In this document: positions 1 through 9,237 of the stretch, in pieces
How the letters are laid out: each line of letters begins with the position of its first letter
Numbering within the stretch: position 1 is the stretch's first letter
Assembly (NCBI GenBank): GCA_017853835.1
Contig: JAFMIU010000012.1
Location: 1-58,252, forward strand
DNA: 58,252 bases
Direction: 5' to 3'
DNA from: Pirellulales bacterium
GTDB taxonomy: Bacteria > Planctomycetota > Planctomycetia > Pirellulales > UBA1268
Translations under genes and position numbers: made by a program
The notes under the pieces: generated by a model
The model's input: only the letters and a program-made list of their open reading frames with translations
Told to the model about the DNA's origin: nothing
Databases searched by the model: none

Positions 1-296
1 AACACCACCTCCCAGTCGCTCGCCGGGATCGTGAGCAGGAGTTCGTCGGTGCCCTGGCGGCGCTCATCCGCCCACACGCTCATCGTGATCGCCGGCACGA
101 ACACGAGGAGAATGTAGGGCAGGTAGCGGTTGAGCTGATCGAGGTTGGCGAGGTTGGAGTTGAAAAACTCCGGCGGCCAGAAGGCGGCCAGCGACCCCAG
201 CAGCACGAACACGCAGATGAAGACGTAGCCGGTGGGGTTGGAGAAATAGGCGACGAAATTCCGCTTGAAGACGGCGTCGAGTACGTGCCACTTCAT
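1..296 (-). CDS. ABC-2 type transporter permease, GldF-like (partial, 3' end outside window)
   Basis: The gene reads leftward from an ATG at 296 ([14 protein letters not shown]...) and runs off the window after about 98 codons, so only the N-terminus is visible. Two hydrophobic segments appear, at about residues 14-42 and 54-72, followed by the stretch [20 protein letters not shown], which is typical of ABC-2 exporters of the GldF class (family knowledge). The ATP-binding partner lies directly upstream (383-1135, same strand, 86 bp gap), so the pair probably forms an exporter. In planctomycetes such pairs usually precede a GldG-like auxiliary protein, which would lie outside the window. The substrate is unknown. 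Confidence 0.85.
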   Translation of the reverse strand, partial: MKWHVLDAVFKRNFVAYFSNPTGYVFICVFVLLGSLAAFWPPEFFNSNLANLDQLNRYLPYILLVFVPAITMSVWADERRQGTDELLLTIPASDWEVV

Positions 297-382
297 GTCG
301 TCGGTTCCTCGGTCGGGTCGGTGTGGGTGGGAATGCGGGAGGGGTGACGCGGGCGGCGAGTGAACCGCACGCGTTGGGATCG

Positions 383-1135
383 TCAGGCTGAGCGGGTCAG
401 TTCGTAGAACCGCTCATCGAGGCTGCGGCCTTCACGCCGCAGGTCTGCCGGCGGCCCGTCGAATCGCAACCGCCCTTCGGCGATCAGGATCACGCGGTCG
501 GCCAGCGCCTCCACCTCCTGGAGGATGTGGGTGGAGAGGAGGATCGTCTTGCGCTCGCCGAGCCGACGGATCGTCTCGCGAACTTCACGAATCTGGTTGG
601 GGTCGAGGCCGCTCGTCGGCTCGTCGAGGATCAGCACGTCGGGCTCGTGGAGCAGCACCTGCGCCATGCCGACCCGCTGCCGGTATCCCTTCGACAGCTT
701 GCCGATCGCCTTGCCGATCACGCTGCCGAGTTCGCACTGCTTCACCACCGCCTCGATCCGCGACCGCTTGCGGTCGCCGACGAGGCCCCGGGCATCGGCG
801 AAAAACTCGAGCAGGCTGCGGGGCGTCATGTCGGGATAGAGCGGGCCGTTCTCGGGCAGATACCCGAGCCGCTCCGCGCCGGCGAGCCGGTCGGTCGACA
901 TGTCGTGGCCGGCGATCCTCGCCGTGCCCGAGGTGGGGGCGAGGTAGCCGGTGAGGATCTTCATCGTGGTGCTCTTGCCGGCACCGTTGGGCCCGAGGAA
1001 GGCCACGATCTCGCCGCGAGGCACGCGGAACGAGACGTTTTCAATGGCGATGAAGTCGCCGTAATACTTGCTGAGGCCGTCGGCCTCGATCATGGCGTCG
1101 GCCGATGAGACGGTTTCACGAGCGGTCATGGGCAT
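383..1135 (-). CDS. ABC transporter ATP-binding protein (GldA-like)
   Basis: A 250-residue ABC ATPase powering the permease encoded just downstream. The Walker A motif is GPNGAGKST (about residues 48-56). The ABC signature region reads [13 protein letters not shown], Walker B is [16 protein letters not shown], and the switch His lies in [17 protein letters not shown]. The organisation matches the GldA/CcmA-like exporters that pair with ABC-2 permeases. Met codons at 1129 and 1093 are alternative starts; the one at 1093 ([12 protein letters not shown]) would trim the protein to the usual ABC N-terminus. It follows nadB on the same strand after a 114 bp gap. Confidence 0.93.
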   Translation of the reverse strand: MPMTARETVSSADAMIEADGLSKYYGDFIAIENVSFRVPRGEIVAFLGPNGAGKSTTMKILTGYLAPTSGTARIAGHDMSTDRLAGAERLGYLPENGPLYPDMTPRSLLEFFADARGLVGDRKRSRIEAVVKQCELGSVIGKAIGKLSKGYRQRVGMAQVLLHEPDVLILDEPTSGLDPNQIREVRETIRRLGERKTILLSTHILQEVEALADRVILIAEGRLRFDGPPADLRREGRSLDERFYELTRSA

Positions 1136-1249
1136 CCGATACGAGGATTCCGAGGCGAGAGAGCCACATTCTTCCCGACACGCTCGCGGGCGGCAAGTTG
1201 GGGCCCTGGGGAACGGACCGACACCTGCCCGCTCGCGGCCGAAAACCGG

Positions 1250-2908
1250 CTACGGCAGGGGTGCAAGCCGCGGATCGGGATCGCCGCGGAGCCAGGTGAT
1301 GTGGGTACGCCAGGCCTCCAAGGCCTCGGGATGATCGGCGCGGAAGTGCACCCCCCGCGTCTCGACCCGCCTGACGGCACTCCGGATCATCAGCCTCGCC
1401 ACCTCGAGCATGTTTTGGAGCTGCCAGCCCTGGGGATCGGCAAACTGATGCGGCAGTACATAACGGCACCATCCCTCGACGGTGGCCAAGGCCTCGGCGA
1501 GCGAACTCCCCGTGCGCTCGACGCCGACGTGCCGCCACATGAGCGACCGGAGGGAGTTGCGGATGTCGGCCAGATCGAGGAGCGCGTCGGCCCCGGCGTC
1601 GGCAGGCATCCGAGGCTGGGCGATCGGCGGCACGAGAAACTCGTCGTCGCCGTGCAGGCACGACGTGAGCGCCTCGCCGCCGGCTGCCTCGCCCGCGCGG
1701 GCCCCATACACGAGCCCTTCCAAGAGGCTGTTGCTCGCGAGCCGGTTGGCTCCGTGCAGGCCGCTGGAGGTGACCTCGCCCGCAGCGAAAAGACCCGGCA
1801 CGGTCGTGCGGCCGTCGGCATCGACCGTCACGCCGCCGATCATGTAGTGCGCTCCGGGCCGCACAGGAATGCGATCGCGGGCAAGATCCAGGCCGAAGGT
1901 GCCGCAGATCGCCGCCATGCCCGGAAACCGTTCCCGCACGGTCGCCGCATCGAGATGCGACAGGTCGAGGTAGACGCTGGCGTGGTGCGTGCGGTGCATC
2001 ACCTCGGTGATCGCCCGTGACACGACGTCGCGCGGAGCCAGTTCGGCCCGCGGGTCGAACTCCGGCATGAACCGTTTGCCGTCCTTGTCGACGAGGTGCG
2101 CGCCGGCACCCCGCACGGCCTCGGTGATCAGGCTTCGCGAACCGCCGGCGATGTAGAGCACCGTGGGATGAAACTGCATGAACTCCATGTCGCGAACTTC
2201 CGCACCCGCCCGCCAGGCGAGCGCGATCCCGTCGCCGCTGGCGCCGGGCGGATTGGTCGATTCGCGATAGATCTGCCCGGCCCCGCCCGTCGCCAGGATG
2301 GTGCGACGCGCCCACACGAGCGTCTTGCCGTGCTGCGGGTTCCACACGAGCGCCCCCCGGCAGACGCCCTCGTGGGTGATGAGGTCGATCGTGAAGGTGT
2401 CGGGCCAGAGCGAGAGATTGTCGAGTTTCGTGGCCTGTTCGATTACCGCCCGCATCACCTCGCGGCCGGTGGCATCGCCGAGGGCGTGCACGATCCGATG
2501 GTGGCTGTGCCCACCTTCTCGGCCGAGGGCGAGGGCTCCGTCTTGTTCGTCAAATCGCGTGCCCCATGCAATGAGTTCTGCGATGCGATCGGGCGCCTCA
2601 CGCACGACGGCGTCGACGACGGCGTCGTGACAGAGGCCACAGCCGGCGGCGAGCGTGTCGGCAACGTGATGGTCGAAACGATCTTCGGGATCGACCACCC
2701 CGGCAATGCCCCCCTGGGCCCACTGACTCGACGAACTCTGGAGGTCGTCCTTGGTGACGACCGTCACCGAGAGCCTCCGATCGATCGCGAGCGCCGCCCG
2801 CAGGCCCGCGAGCCCACCCCCGAGGATGAGCACGTCGGTGAAGCAGTGGGGCACCCGCTTGGGCCCAAACCCCACCAGATAACGCGGCCCTTCAAACACC
2901 TGGGTCAT
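1250..2908 (-). CDS. nadB: L-aspartate oxidase
   Basis: A FAD enzyme oxidising L-aspartate to iminoaspartate in de novo NAD synthesis. The 552 residues match the family length. The dinucleotide-binding motif is DVLILGGGLAGLRAALA (about residues 25-41). Family motifs follow: SSSSQWAQGGIAG, REGGHSHHRIVHALGDATG, MEFMQFHPTVLY, APRDVVSRAI, and GLHGANRLASNSLLEGLVYG near the FAD site, then the helical C-terminal domain. Its ATG (2908-2906) overlaps the stop of the upstream DUF4175-like gene as ATGA, so the two are probably translationally coupled although functionally unrelated. nadA and nadC are not in the window. Confidence 0.95.
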   Translation of the reverse strand: MTQVFEGPRYLVGFGPKRVPHCFTDVLILGGGLAGLRAALAIDRRLSVTVVTKDDLQSSSSQWAQGGIAGVVDPEDRFDHHVADTLAAGCGLCHDAVVDAVVREAPDRIAELIAWGTRFDEQDGALALGREGGHSHHRIVHALGDATGREVMRAVIEQATKLDNLSLWPDTFTIDLITHEGVCRGALVWNPQHGKTLVWARRTILATGGAGQIYRESTNPPGASGDGIALAWRAGAEVRDMEFMQFHPTVLYIAGGSRSLITEAVRGAGAHLVDKDGKRFMPEFDPRAELAPRDVVSRAITEVMHRTHHASVYLDLSHLDAATVRERFPGMAAICGTFGLDLARDRIPVRPGAHYMIGGVTVDADGRTTVPGLFAAGEVTSSGLHGANRLASNSLLEGLVYGARAGEAAGGEALTSCLHGDDEFLVPPIAQPRMPADAGADALLDLADIRNSLRSLMWRHVGVERTGSSLAEALATVEGWCRYVLPHQFADPQGWQLQNMLEVARLMIRSAVRRVETRGVHFRADHPEALEAWRTHITWLRGDPDPRLAPLP

Positions 2909-5900
2909 TCGGCGCTCGTACCCTGCATGAAGGCCTTGAACTGCTCGCGGTAGTCGCTTGGCGGACGGGTGCGACGGCTCTCGGCCTGCCCACCTCGCGT
3001 GTCGGGCTCGACCCGACGGCTGCTCTGCACACGATTCGCCCTGAGCCCGAGACTCTGGAGCGTTCGCTCAAACTCCCCCCGCTGCCGCGGATCAGCACTG
3101 CCGGCGAGCCGACGCATGGCCTCCCATCGCGCCAGAAACTGCCGTGCCTGCTCCGGAGTCCAGCCAAGTTCGTCGAGCACGCTCGTGTCGCCCGAATCGA
3201 CGGCATGCCGGAGATGTTCGATCGCCAGATCGGCAGCGTTGCGGGCGTGGGCGAGATCCTGCTCGCCCCACTCCATCTCGCGATCCTCGCGCGGACGAGA
3301 TGCGTCGCCCGCCCCCCCTGCGACGTCACCCCCGCCGTCGAAGCCGCCGGCGCCCACATCACTCCCCGGCGATGCCTGCCCCGCATCGCCGGTCTTGTTC
3401 GATGCGCCAGTGTCGCGACTCGCCCCACCGGCCTGATCCCCACCCGATGCCCCTCGCTGCGATCCGGCCGTGGACGACTCGCCTTTGCCCTCTCCGGCGC
3501 CGTCACGCCCCGCCTGCGCCGCATCACCCTGTGCCCCAGGTTCGCCACCGTCGGCTCCCTGGCCCCCCGCCTGATCGCCCTTCGGTTCGCCACTGCTCCC
3601 ACGCCCCTCACCCGTGCCCTCGCCCTCACCCGTGCCCTCACCCTCACCCTTGCCCTCACCTGTTGAGCCCTCGCTCGCGCCGGCCGAGTCACGCGGCGAG
3701 GCTCCCGGCTTCTCACTTCCCGGCTGCCCGGCCGACGGGTCGGATGATTCTCCCGCTCCCTGTCCTCTCTGCGGCGACGCGGCTGCGCCCGTTGTTTCGT
3801 CTCCGTGGTCGGCGGTGTGTGCAGGGCGTTCAGCCGATGTGGCGCCTTCTCCCGCGCCGCGCTGACCGGCCTGGTCGCCACCGGTGCTGCCCCCCTTTTC
3901 CCCTCCCTGGCCCGCTCCTGACGGCGACGACTCACTGCCCCCGCCGCTCGAACTCCCACCCGCACCACCGCTCGACTGACCGCCGCCGCACGACGAACAC
4001 CCCTCTTTCCCACAGGGTTTGCCATCGGGTCCGGCACACGCCGGCGGTTCGCCATCGGCGTGGTCGTGCTGTTCGTCGCGCGAGGCCTCGCCGTCTGACT
4101 TCCCCTTCTGATCGGGCGGTGAACCGCGACCCTGCCCCTTGTCCTTCGACGAACCCTTCGAACCCTGCCCTTCGGTGCGGTCGCGATGATCGAGAATCCG
4201 CTCCATCGCCTCGCCATCATCGGTGCCGTCGGCGGCCACCGTGTCACGTGGTCGCTGGCTGGGCCCGCCACCACCAGCACCTTTGCCAGCCTGCTGCTCA
4301 CGCCCCGACTGGCCGTCGCGTTCACCTGGCTGCCCACCCCGCTCGCCTTGATCGCGTCCTGCCTGCGCGCCGCCCGGTGTGCCGGAGTCGCCGGGCCTCG
4401 ACTCGCCGGAGGCACCGCCGTCTCGCGCACCAGCCTGCCGACCGTCGCCGGCATCGCCGGCGGCGTCTCCTGATGCGTTCTTCCCCTTGCTTCCCTCGCC
4501 TCCCTGCCCCGAACCAGCCTGTTCGGTCCCACCCTGCCCCTCCTGCTCGGAGCCGCCGGCCTCGGGCTGCCCCTGCTGGGGCTGACGTCCCTGCTGGTTG
4601 CCGGTCTTGCCGCGGGCGTCGTCCTGCGTCTTCGCCCCTTCGCCGGAGCCCTGATCCTCGCCCTGCTGGGGGGCGCCCTGCCGCGCACCATTTTTTGGAT
4701 CGTCCTTCTGCTGCGACTTCGGCTGCGCCGACTGATCCTGGCCGCCATCGCGGCCCCCATCCGGGCTGCCCGACCGCGACTCGTCTGGCGCCTGGTCGGG
4801 ACGCTGGCCCTGGTCCTGCGGGCGGTCGTCGCCAGTGCCGTCGTCCGACGGTCCGCCGCGCTCACCCTCCTCGCCATCGGGCGAACGCTCGGGCGGCGGC
4901 ATGGGCCGCGGTGGCGCCGACGGATCGATCTTCAACGCCTGCCACGCCGTGGCCGCCACGTTGGGCGACGCGGCGCGGTTGTCTTTGGCGATCGCGCGGT
5001 ATTCGAGCGTGGCCCCCGGCCCGGCGCCCATCGCCATGGGCACGAGCGTCGCGGCGCCCCGAAAGGTTTTGCGCCGACCCACGAGAAGTTCGGGGCCCGT
5101 CTGCTCGGAGCCGGGAGCGATCCGAGTCTCCAGCGTCACGCTCGACAATCCATGATCCGGATCGACCGCCCGCACCCGTATCGCCACCGGGGCGTCGGGG
5201 GGAACCCTCGTCACCTTGTCCGATGGCTCCTCGATCATCACCTCGGGCGCGAGATCGGGCAGCACCTCGATGCGGTATTCCATCTTGTCGTCGATGGACG
5301 GCTCCTGCTGCGCGGCTGATGCCGACTTCGGCTGAAACACGATCCGATACCGCGCATGCTCGGCCGCCGAACGATCGGCCAACAGCCGCAGCGTGAACTC
5401 CCCGCGGGCCCGGGCGAGATCCTGTTGCCCGATCGTCATGCGGAGGTCTTTCTTGCCATCGGCGTCGAGGTCGATCCATGCGGCCTCGAGCGGGTGGTTG
5501 CTTTCGACCACCACGGCGACGTGGGTGCCCTCGATCCCGCGCACGTCGCCCTGCCAGGGGATCGACTCTGGCGGCTGGCCCGTGTAGTCGGGATAGCGAT
5601 AGTGCACCTCCCGCACCAGCACGGCGGGCTGATCGACCACAACGATGCGGATTCGATCGCTCCGGGCATCGCCTGCGGCGACGACGAGATCGACCGGCTG
5701 ATCCAGGCCACGGTCCGCGCCCGGAACGATCGCGGCCATGCGGCGATCGCCCGCCGGCATAAGAGGAAGCCTCCAGCTCGACGTCGACGCGTCGCCTTCG
5801 CCGTCGCTGCGCGGCGTGACGATCAGTTCCGGCTTCTCGCCGGATCGCAGGCCTTCGATGCTGGTGGTCACCACCAGCTGCCGGCCTCGCACCAGCGATG

Positions 5901-6642
5901 CCGTGCCATGCACCAGCGGCAGGGGATGGCCTGCGTCGGCGGCGTCAGAACGATTGTCCGCCGCTCGCCAGGTCAACACGGGCGGCTCAATCCGCACCCG
6001 CGACGGGGCCGTCACGCTCATCCACGGCACCATGAGCCGCGCTGCCGACACGAGAAGACTCTTGGGGGCGAACAGTTCATAGAGGCATCCGGCAACGATC
6101 AGCGCAGCCAGCGCGTAGACCAGGCGGAGGGAGACGGTGCGATCGACGACTCCCGCACCCGGCACCGCCGACAGTTGACGAGCCGCCCGCCGCCGGAGCG
6201 ATTTGACGATCAGGGGCGCGGCCTCGTCGGCGTGGGCCTGCACGAGCACGGCATTGACGACGTCGTTGTGGAGTTCCGGGTGTTCCTGCTCGAGCATCCT
6301 CGCGGCGTAGACGAGGTTCACTCGATACCGCAGCAACGGCACGACCCATCGGATCACGGCGACGACAAGGGCTGCGAGCCCTGCCCCGAGCCACATCCAC
6401 CGCACCGACACGGGAAGCCCGCCCGGCACGACCCAGTGCTCGACGAGCACGCCTGCCGCCAGCCAGAGCATCGCGGCGACGGACGCCGAAAGGAAAAATG
6501 TCGAGAGCGCCGCTCCCTTGACCTCGGCGCCTGCCGCCGCGAGCCGCTTGGCCAGGTAGCGATGCGATTTCGACGGCGCGTCGCCGTCGAGTTGCCAGGT
6601 GGCAACAGCCAGCGGATCGCCTTCGGTGGAAACCGTCGCCAT
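2905..6642 (-). CDS. Giant DUF4175-like membrane protein with a ~540-residue low-complexity region
   Basis: A 1245-residue protein of unknown role. The start is set at the ATG at 6642 (MATVSTEGDPLAVATWQ), because the same frame continues upstream only through sequence belonging to the divergent lpxK and no homologous-looking protein is read there. Three hydrophobic segments lie near residues 45-70, 75-98 and 165-185. A beta-rich extracytoplasmic-looking part extends to about residue 575. Residues ~575-1115 are almost entirely G, S, D, E, Q, A, P and R, with a Cys cluster (C-x7-C-x4-C-x2-C) near residues 866-888. A conserved-looking helical tail (EWGEQDLAHARNAADLAIEH...) closes the protein. 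The arrangement resembles planctomycete DUF4175-type proteins (from memory). The function is not known to me. Confidence 0.85.
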   Translation of the reverse strand: MATVSTEGDPLAVATWQLDGDAPSKSHRYLAKRLAAAGAEVKGAALSTFFLSASVAAMLWLAAGVLVEHWVVPGGLPVSVRWMWLGAGLAALVVAVIRWVVPLLRYRVNLVYAARMLEQEHPELHNDVVNAVLVQAHADEAAPLIVKSLRRRAARQLSAVPGAGVVDRTVSLRLVYALAALIVAGCLYELFAPKSLLVSAARLMVPWMSVTAPSRVRIEPPVLTWRAADNRSDAADAGHPLPLVHGTASLVRGRQLVVTTSIEGLRSGEKPELIVTPRSDGEGDASTSSWRLPLMPAGDRRMAAIVPGADRGLDQPVDLVVAAGDARSDRIRIVVVDQPAVLVREVHYRYPDYTGQPPESIPWQGDVRGIEGTHVAVVVESNHPLEAAWIDLDADGKKDLRMTIGQQDLARARGEFTLRLLADRSAAEHARYRIVFQPKSASAAQQEPSIDDKMEYRIEVLPDLAPEVMIEEPSDKVTRVPPDAPVAIRVRAVDPDHGLSSVTLETRIAPGSEQTGPELLVGRRKTFRGAATLVPMAMGAGPGATLEYRAIAKDNRAASPNVAATAWQALKIDPSAPPRPMPPPERSPDGEEGERGGPSDDGTGDDRPQDQGQRPDQAPDESRSGSPDGGRDGGQDQSAQPKSQQKDDPKNGARQGAPQQGEDQGSGEGAKTQDDARGKTGNQQGRQPQQGQPEAGGSEQEGQGGTEQAGSGQGGEGSKGKNASGDAAGDAGDGRQAGARDGGASGESRPGDSGTPGGAQAGRDQGERGGQPGERDGQSGREQQAGKGAGGGGPSQRPRDTVAADGTDDGEAMERILDHRDRTEGQGSKGSSKDKGQGRGSPPDQKGKSDGEASRDEQHDHADGEPPACAGPDGKPCGKEGCSSCGGGQSSGGAGGSSSGGGSESSPSGAGQGGEKGGSTGGDQAGQRGAGEGATSAERPAHTADHGDETTGAAASPQRGQGAGESSDPSAGQPGSEKPGASPRDSAGASEGSTGEGKGEGEGTGEGEGTGEGRGSSGEPKGDQAGGQGADGGEPGAQGDAAQAGRDGAGEGKGESSTAGSQRGASGGDQAGGASRDTGASNKTGDAGQASPGSDVGAGGFDGGGDVAGGAGDASRPREDREMEWGEQDLAHARNAADLAIEHLRHAVDSGDTSVLDELGWTPEQARQFLARWEAMRRLAGSADPRQRGEFERTLQSLGLRANRVQSSRRVEPDTRGGQAESRRTRPPSDYREQFKAFMQGTSAE
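3605..3660. repeat. Hexanucleotide-based tandem repeat inside the low-complexity coding region
   Basis: CCCTCR and CCCGTG/CCCTTG hexamers alternate on the plus strand. On the minus strand they encode a run of Gly-Glu-Gly-Thr/Lys dipeptide-like units (GEGEGTGEGEGTGEGKGEG). Each unit is in frame, so expansion or contraction would change protein length without a frameshift. Confidence 0.8.
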
Positions 6643-6688
6643 GGGGGCTCCTCGCAGCACGCGGCACCCCGGCTGCGCCGCCGGCCGC

Positions 6689-6700
6689 GATCGGCCGATC
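6689..6700. promoter_or_regulatory. 12-bp perfect palindrome between divergent genes
   Basis: GATCGGCCGATC lies between the -10-like element for the DUF4175-like gene and its ATG, in the 192 bp divergent region shared with lpxK. It could be an operator or a structured leader, but short GC-rich palindromes are common in this genome. Confidence 0.25.
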
Positions 6701-6711
6701 GGCCTGCCCAG

Positions 6712-6717
6712 ATTATA
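6712..6717 (-). promoter_or_regulatory. -10 element (TATAAT) for the DUF4175-like gene/nadB operon
   Basis: A perfect TATAAT on the minus strand, about 70 nt upstream of the ATG at 6642, in an otherwise GC-rich divergent intergenic region. I see no good -35 hexamer at 16-18 nt. Inferred from the motif and position only. Confidence 0.4.
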
Positions 6718-6834
6718 TCGGCCCCGCCTCCGATCCCCGCCGGAAAAAACCGTTCCGCTTGGCACGAACGTGCAGCCTGCATGACGATGGGCCGATGCCG
6801 GCGATGTCCGCCCCCGTCGGCACCGACACGTGGG

Positions 6835-7932
6835 ATGGCCTGGATGGATATGCTGCCCGACGCGGAAACCTTCAAGCGGCTCGTCGATGGATCGTCGCGC
6901 GGCCTCGGCCCGTCGTCGGCGCGGCTTGCCCTTGCCGTGGCCAGCCTTCCCTACGCCGCCGCCGTGACGATCCGAAACGGCGCCTACGACCTCGGCCTTG
7001 CCTCCATCCACGCCGTCGATGCGCCAGTCATCGCCGTGGGCAACCTGACGCTCGGAGGCACCGGCAAGACTCCGCTGGTCGCCTGGGTAGCCCGTCTCCT
7101 CGCCGCCGGAGGGCGTCATCCCGCCGTGGTCAGCCGCGGCTACAAGGCCACTCCTGGCGAGATGAGTGACGAGGCCCTCGAACTCTGCTGCCTCGTGCCC
7201 GGGCTCCAGCATGTCGCCAACCGTGATCGCGTGGCGGGTAGCGTGGCGGCCATCGCCCATGGTGCCGACGCCATCGTGCTCGACGACGGCTTTCAGCATC
7301 GCCGACTCCGTCGCGATCTCGACATCGTCGCCGTCGATGCCACCGACCCCTACGGCTCCGGCCATCTCTTTCCCCGCGGGCTTCTCCGCGAGCCGCTTGG
7401 CGGCATCGCCCGCGCCGATGCCGTCGTCCTCACGAGGGCCTCCGCCATCCCGGCCGACCGCCGCGACGCGATCCGCCGCACGCTTCTCGCCGCCCGCGGC
7501 CAACGACCGTTTGCGGCATGGATGGAGGCCGAACACCGCCCAACCAGCCTTCGCCGTGCGTCAGGCTCCGTGAGGCCGCTCGACGACCTCGCAGGCCGAC
7601 GGGTGGTGGCCTTCGCGGGCATCGGCAATCCAGCAGCCTTCCGCACGACGCTCACCTCCCTCGGCGCCACGATCGCCGCATTCGTGTCGTACCCCGACCA
7701 CCACGCGTATTCACCGGCCGACCGGGAACACCTGGAGCACCTCGCCCAGCGCGAATCAGCCGACGTGGCCGTGACCACGCTCAAGGATCTCGTGAAGCTC
7801 GACAGCGACTCTCTCGGTGCCGTTCCGCTTGCCGCCGTCGAGATCGCCATGGCTCCGCTGTGCGGAGGTGATGAGCTCGCGGCACTCGTGGCGGCCACGG
7901 TCAGCCGCCACGATCGGAGCCGCCAGGCATGA
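6835..7932 (+). CDS. lpxK: Tetraacyldisaccharide 4'-kinase
   Basis: A lipid A kinase that phosphorylates the 4' position of the tetraacyldisaccharide 1-phosphate at the inner membrane. It has 365 residues from the ATG at 6835 (MAWMDMLPDAETF); ATG 6844 is an alternative. The P-loop is GNLTLGGTGKTPLV, followed by VVSRGYK and the family segment DAIVLDDGFQHRRLRRDLDIV. RGLLREPLGGIARADAVVLTR and the C-terminal YPDHHAYSPADREHL are also typical of LpxK. It is slightly longer than the E. coli enzyme (328 residues). The stop overlaps the next gene's ATG as ATGA, linking it to a glycosyltransferase probably acting in envelope polysaccharide synthesis. Its presence implies lipid A in this organism. Confidence 0.93.
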   Translation: MAWMDMLPDAETFKRLVDGSSRGLGPSSARLALAVASLPYAAAVTIRNGAYDLGLASIHAVDAPVIAVGNLTLGGTGKTPLVAWVARLLAAGGRHPAVVSRGYKATPGEMSDEALELCCLVPGLQHVANRDRVAGSVAAIAHGADAIVLDDGFQHRRLRRDLDIVAVDATDPYGSGHLFPRGLLREPLGGIARADAVVLTRASAIPADRRDAIRRTLLAARGQRPFAAWMEAEHRPTSLRRASGSVRPLDDLAGRRVVAFAGIGNPAAFRTTLTSLGATIAAFVSYPDHHAYSPADREHLEHLAQRESADVAVTTLKDLVKLDSDSLGAVPLAAVEIAMAPLCGGDELAALVAATVSRHDRSRQA

Positions 7933-9029
7933 GCGACGGCATCGACGTCTCCGTGCTCGTCACGACCTACCGAAGGCCACGCCATCTGGAGCTCGTGCTC
8001 GCGTCCCTCGCCCGACAGGAGTGCGACGGCATCCCGTTCGAGGTGGTGGTGTCGGATGACGGCTCCGACGACGACACCGCCGACGTAGTGGCCCGCTTCG
8101 CGTCCACGGCGGCGTTTCCCGTGCGATTCACGACCCGGCCCCACGATGGCTTCCGGCTCGCCAGGGTGCGCAACGACGCGGCCAGGCGTGCCAGCGGGCG
8201 CTACCTGATGTTTCTCGACGGTGACTGTGTCGTGCCGCCGCACCACATCGCCGCGCATGTCGCACGCCGCCGGCTCGGTACCGCCCTGCTCGGCTACTGC
8301 GCCAGGCTTTCCGAGGAGGTGAGTGTTCGCCTGACGCCAAGCTCGATCGCCACGACCACTCTTGGGTCGCTCGTGTCATGCTCCGAACGCCGCAGCCTCG
8401 CCCGTCGACGGCGCAAGGCTCGGTGGCACACGATCCTCCGTCACCCCACCAAGCCCCGGCTCGCCGGTGGCGATTTCGGTGTGTGGCACGAAGACTTCCT
8501 GCGGGTCAACGGCTTCGACGAACGGTTCGTGGGCTGGGGCCAGGAGGATGACGACCTTGGCCTGCGGCTTCGTACGGTCGGCATCCGCCTGGAGACGATC
8601 CTCGATCGCACCTGCTCGATGCACGTCTGGCACGCGACCGACCCGACCGCCACGCCCCGCTGGCGGGATGGCACGAATGTTTCCTATTTCAAGCGGCGCG
8701 GCCGGCTCACTCACTGCCGCCATGGGCTTGTCGATCGGCCCGTGGAGGACATCGTGTGGGGGCTCCCGACGGATCTCACCGCCACGCCGCTTGGTCGGAC
8801 CGTGGCCCAACGCTTGGCCGCGGCGCGAATCGCGAAGCCGGGGCAGACCTGCGAGATCGACGTCGTGACGCGGCCCGGCTCATCCACGTTCACCCGGCCG
8901 GCGGAATGTCGGCTGGTGCTCATCGAAGCCGGAGCACCGATCGACGACACCCTCGCACGGGCTGCCGATCAGGTGGTCGCCGTCACGTCCGCCAGCGACC
9001 TCGACGCCGCGCTGGCGTCGGTGGGCTGA
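7929..9029 (+). CDS. Family 2 glycosyltransferase with a galactosyltransferase-like C-terminal segment
   Basis: 366 residues. The GT-A nucleotide-sugar fold begins with SVLVTTYRRPRHLELVLASL, and VVVSDDGSDDDTADVV carries the Asp pair for the nucleotide. FLDGDCVVPPHHI holds the DxD-like metal motif. GWGQEDDDLGLRLRTVGIRL is the downstream acidic ED motif of chondroitin-synthase or GT7-like transferases. No membrane segment is evident, so it is probably cytoplasmic or peripheral. It overlaps lpxK by ATGA, which suggests a role in lipopolysaccharide or another surface glycan. The donor and acceptor cannot be read from sequence. Confidence 0.88.
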   Translation: MSDGIDVSVLVTTYRRPRHLELVLASLARQECDGIPFEVVVSDDGSDDDTADVVARFASTAAFPVRFTTRPHDGFRLARVRNDAARRASGRYLMFLDGDCVVPPHHIAAHVARRRLGTALLGYCARLSEEVSVRLTPSSIATTTLGSLVSCSERRSLARRRRKARWHTILRHPTKPRLAGGDFGVWHEDFLRVNGFDERFVGWGQEDDDLGLRLRTVGIRLETILDRTCSMHVWHATDPTATPRWRDGTNVSYFKRRGRLTHCRHGLVDRPVEDIVWGLPTDLTATPLGRTVAQRLAAARIAKPGQTCEIDVVTRPGSSTFTRPAECRLVLIEAGAPIDDTLARAADQVVAVTSASDLDAALASVG

Positions 9030-9072
9030 ACCCGCCGATGCGACGGGCCGCCTCCGGGTCGTGCGATCCGGA

Positions 9073-9237
9073 TTACTTCCGCTTCTCGTTGTGAACGGTG
9101 TGCTTACGAAGCCGGGGCGAATACTTCTTCACCTTGAGCTTCTCGCCGCCGGTCTTGCGCCGCAGCGTGTAGTTCATGTCGCCGGTCTCCTCGCACACGA
9201 GGTGGACCACTTCAAGCTTCCTCTTGCCCTTCGCCAT
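9073..9237 (-). CDS. rpmG: 50S ribosomal protein bL33
   Basis: 54 residues from the ATG at 9237 (MAKGKRKLEVVHLVCEETG...) to the TAA at 9073. The segments NYTLRRKTGGEKLKVKKYSP and RLRKHTVHNEKRK match bL33. Only one Cys is present, so the paired CxxC zinc ligands are missing and this is the zinc-free (C-minus) form. It stands alone between two plus-strand genes; the usual neighbours secE, nusG and tRNA genes are not seen. Confidence 0.93.
   Translation of the reverse strand: MAKGKRKLEVVHLVCEETGDMNYTLRRKTGGEKLKVKKYSPRLRKHTVHNEKRK

Noticed and set aside
2892..5396. Very long open frames on both strands across the low-complexity region (up to 750 codons)
   Set aside because: They are shadows caused by GC-rich repetitive codons; their translations are Arg/Pro-rich with no family motifs, while the minus-strand frame ending at 2905 holds the membrane segments and ordered tail.
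5356..6834. Upstream in-frame extension of lpxK
   Set aside because: It runs antisense through the DUF4175-like gene and lacks any LpxK-like sequence before residue MAWMDMLPD.
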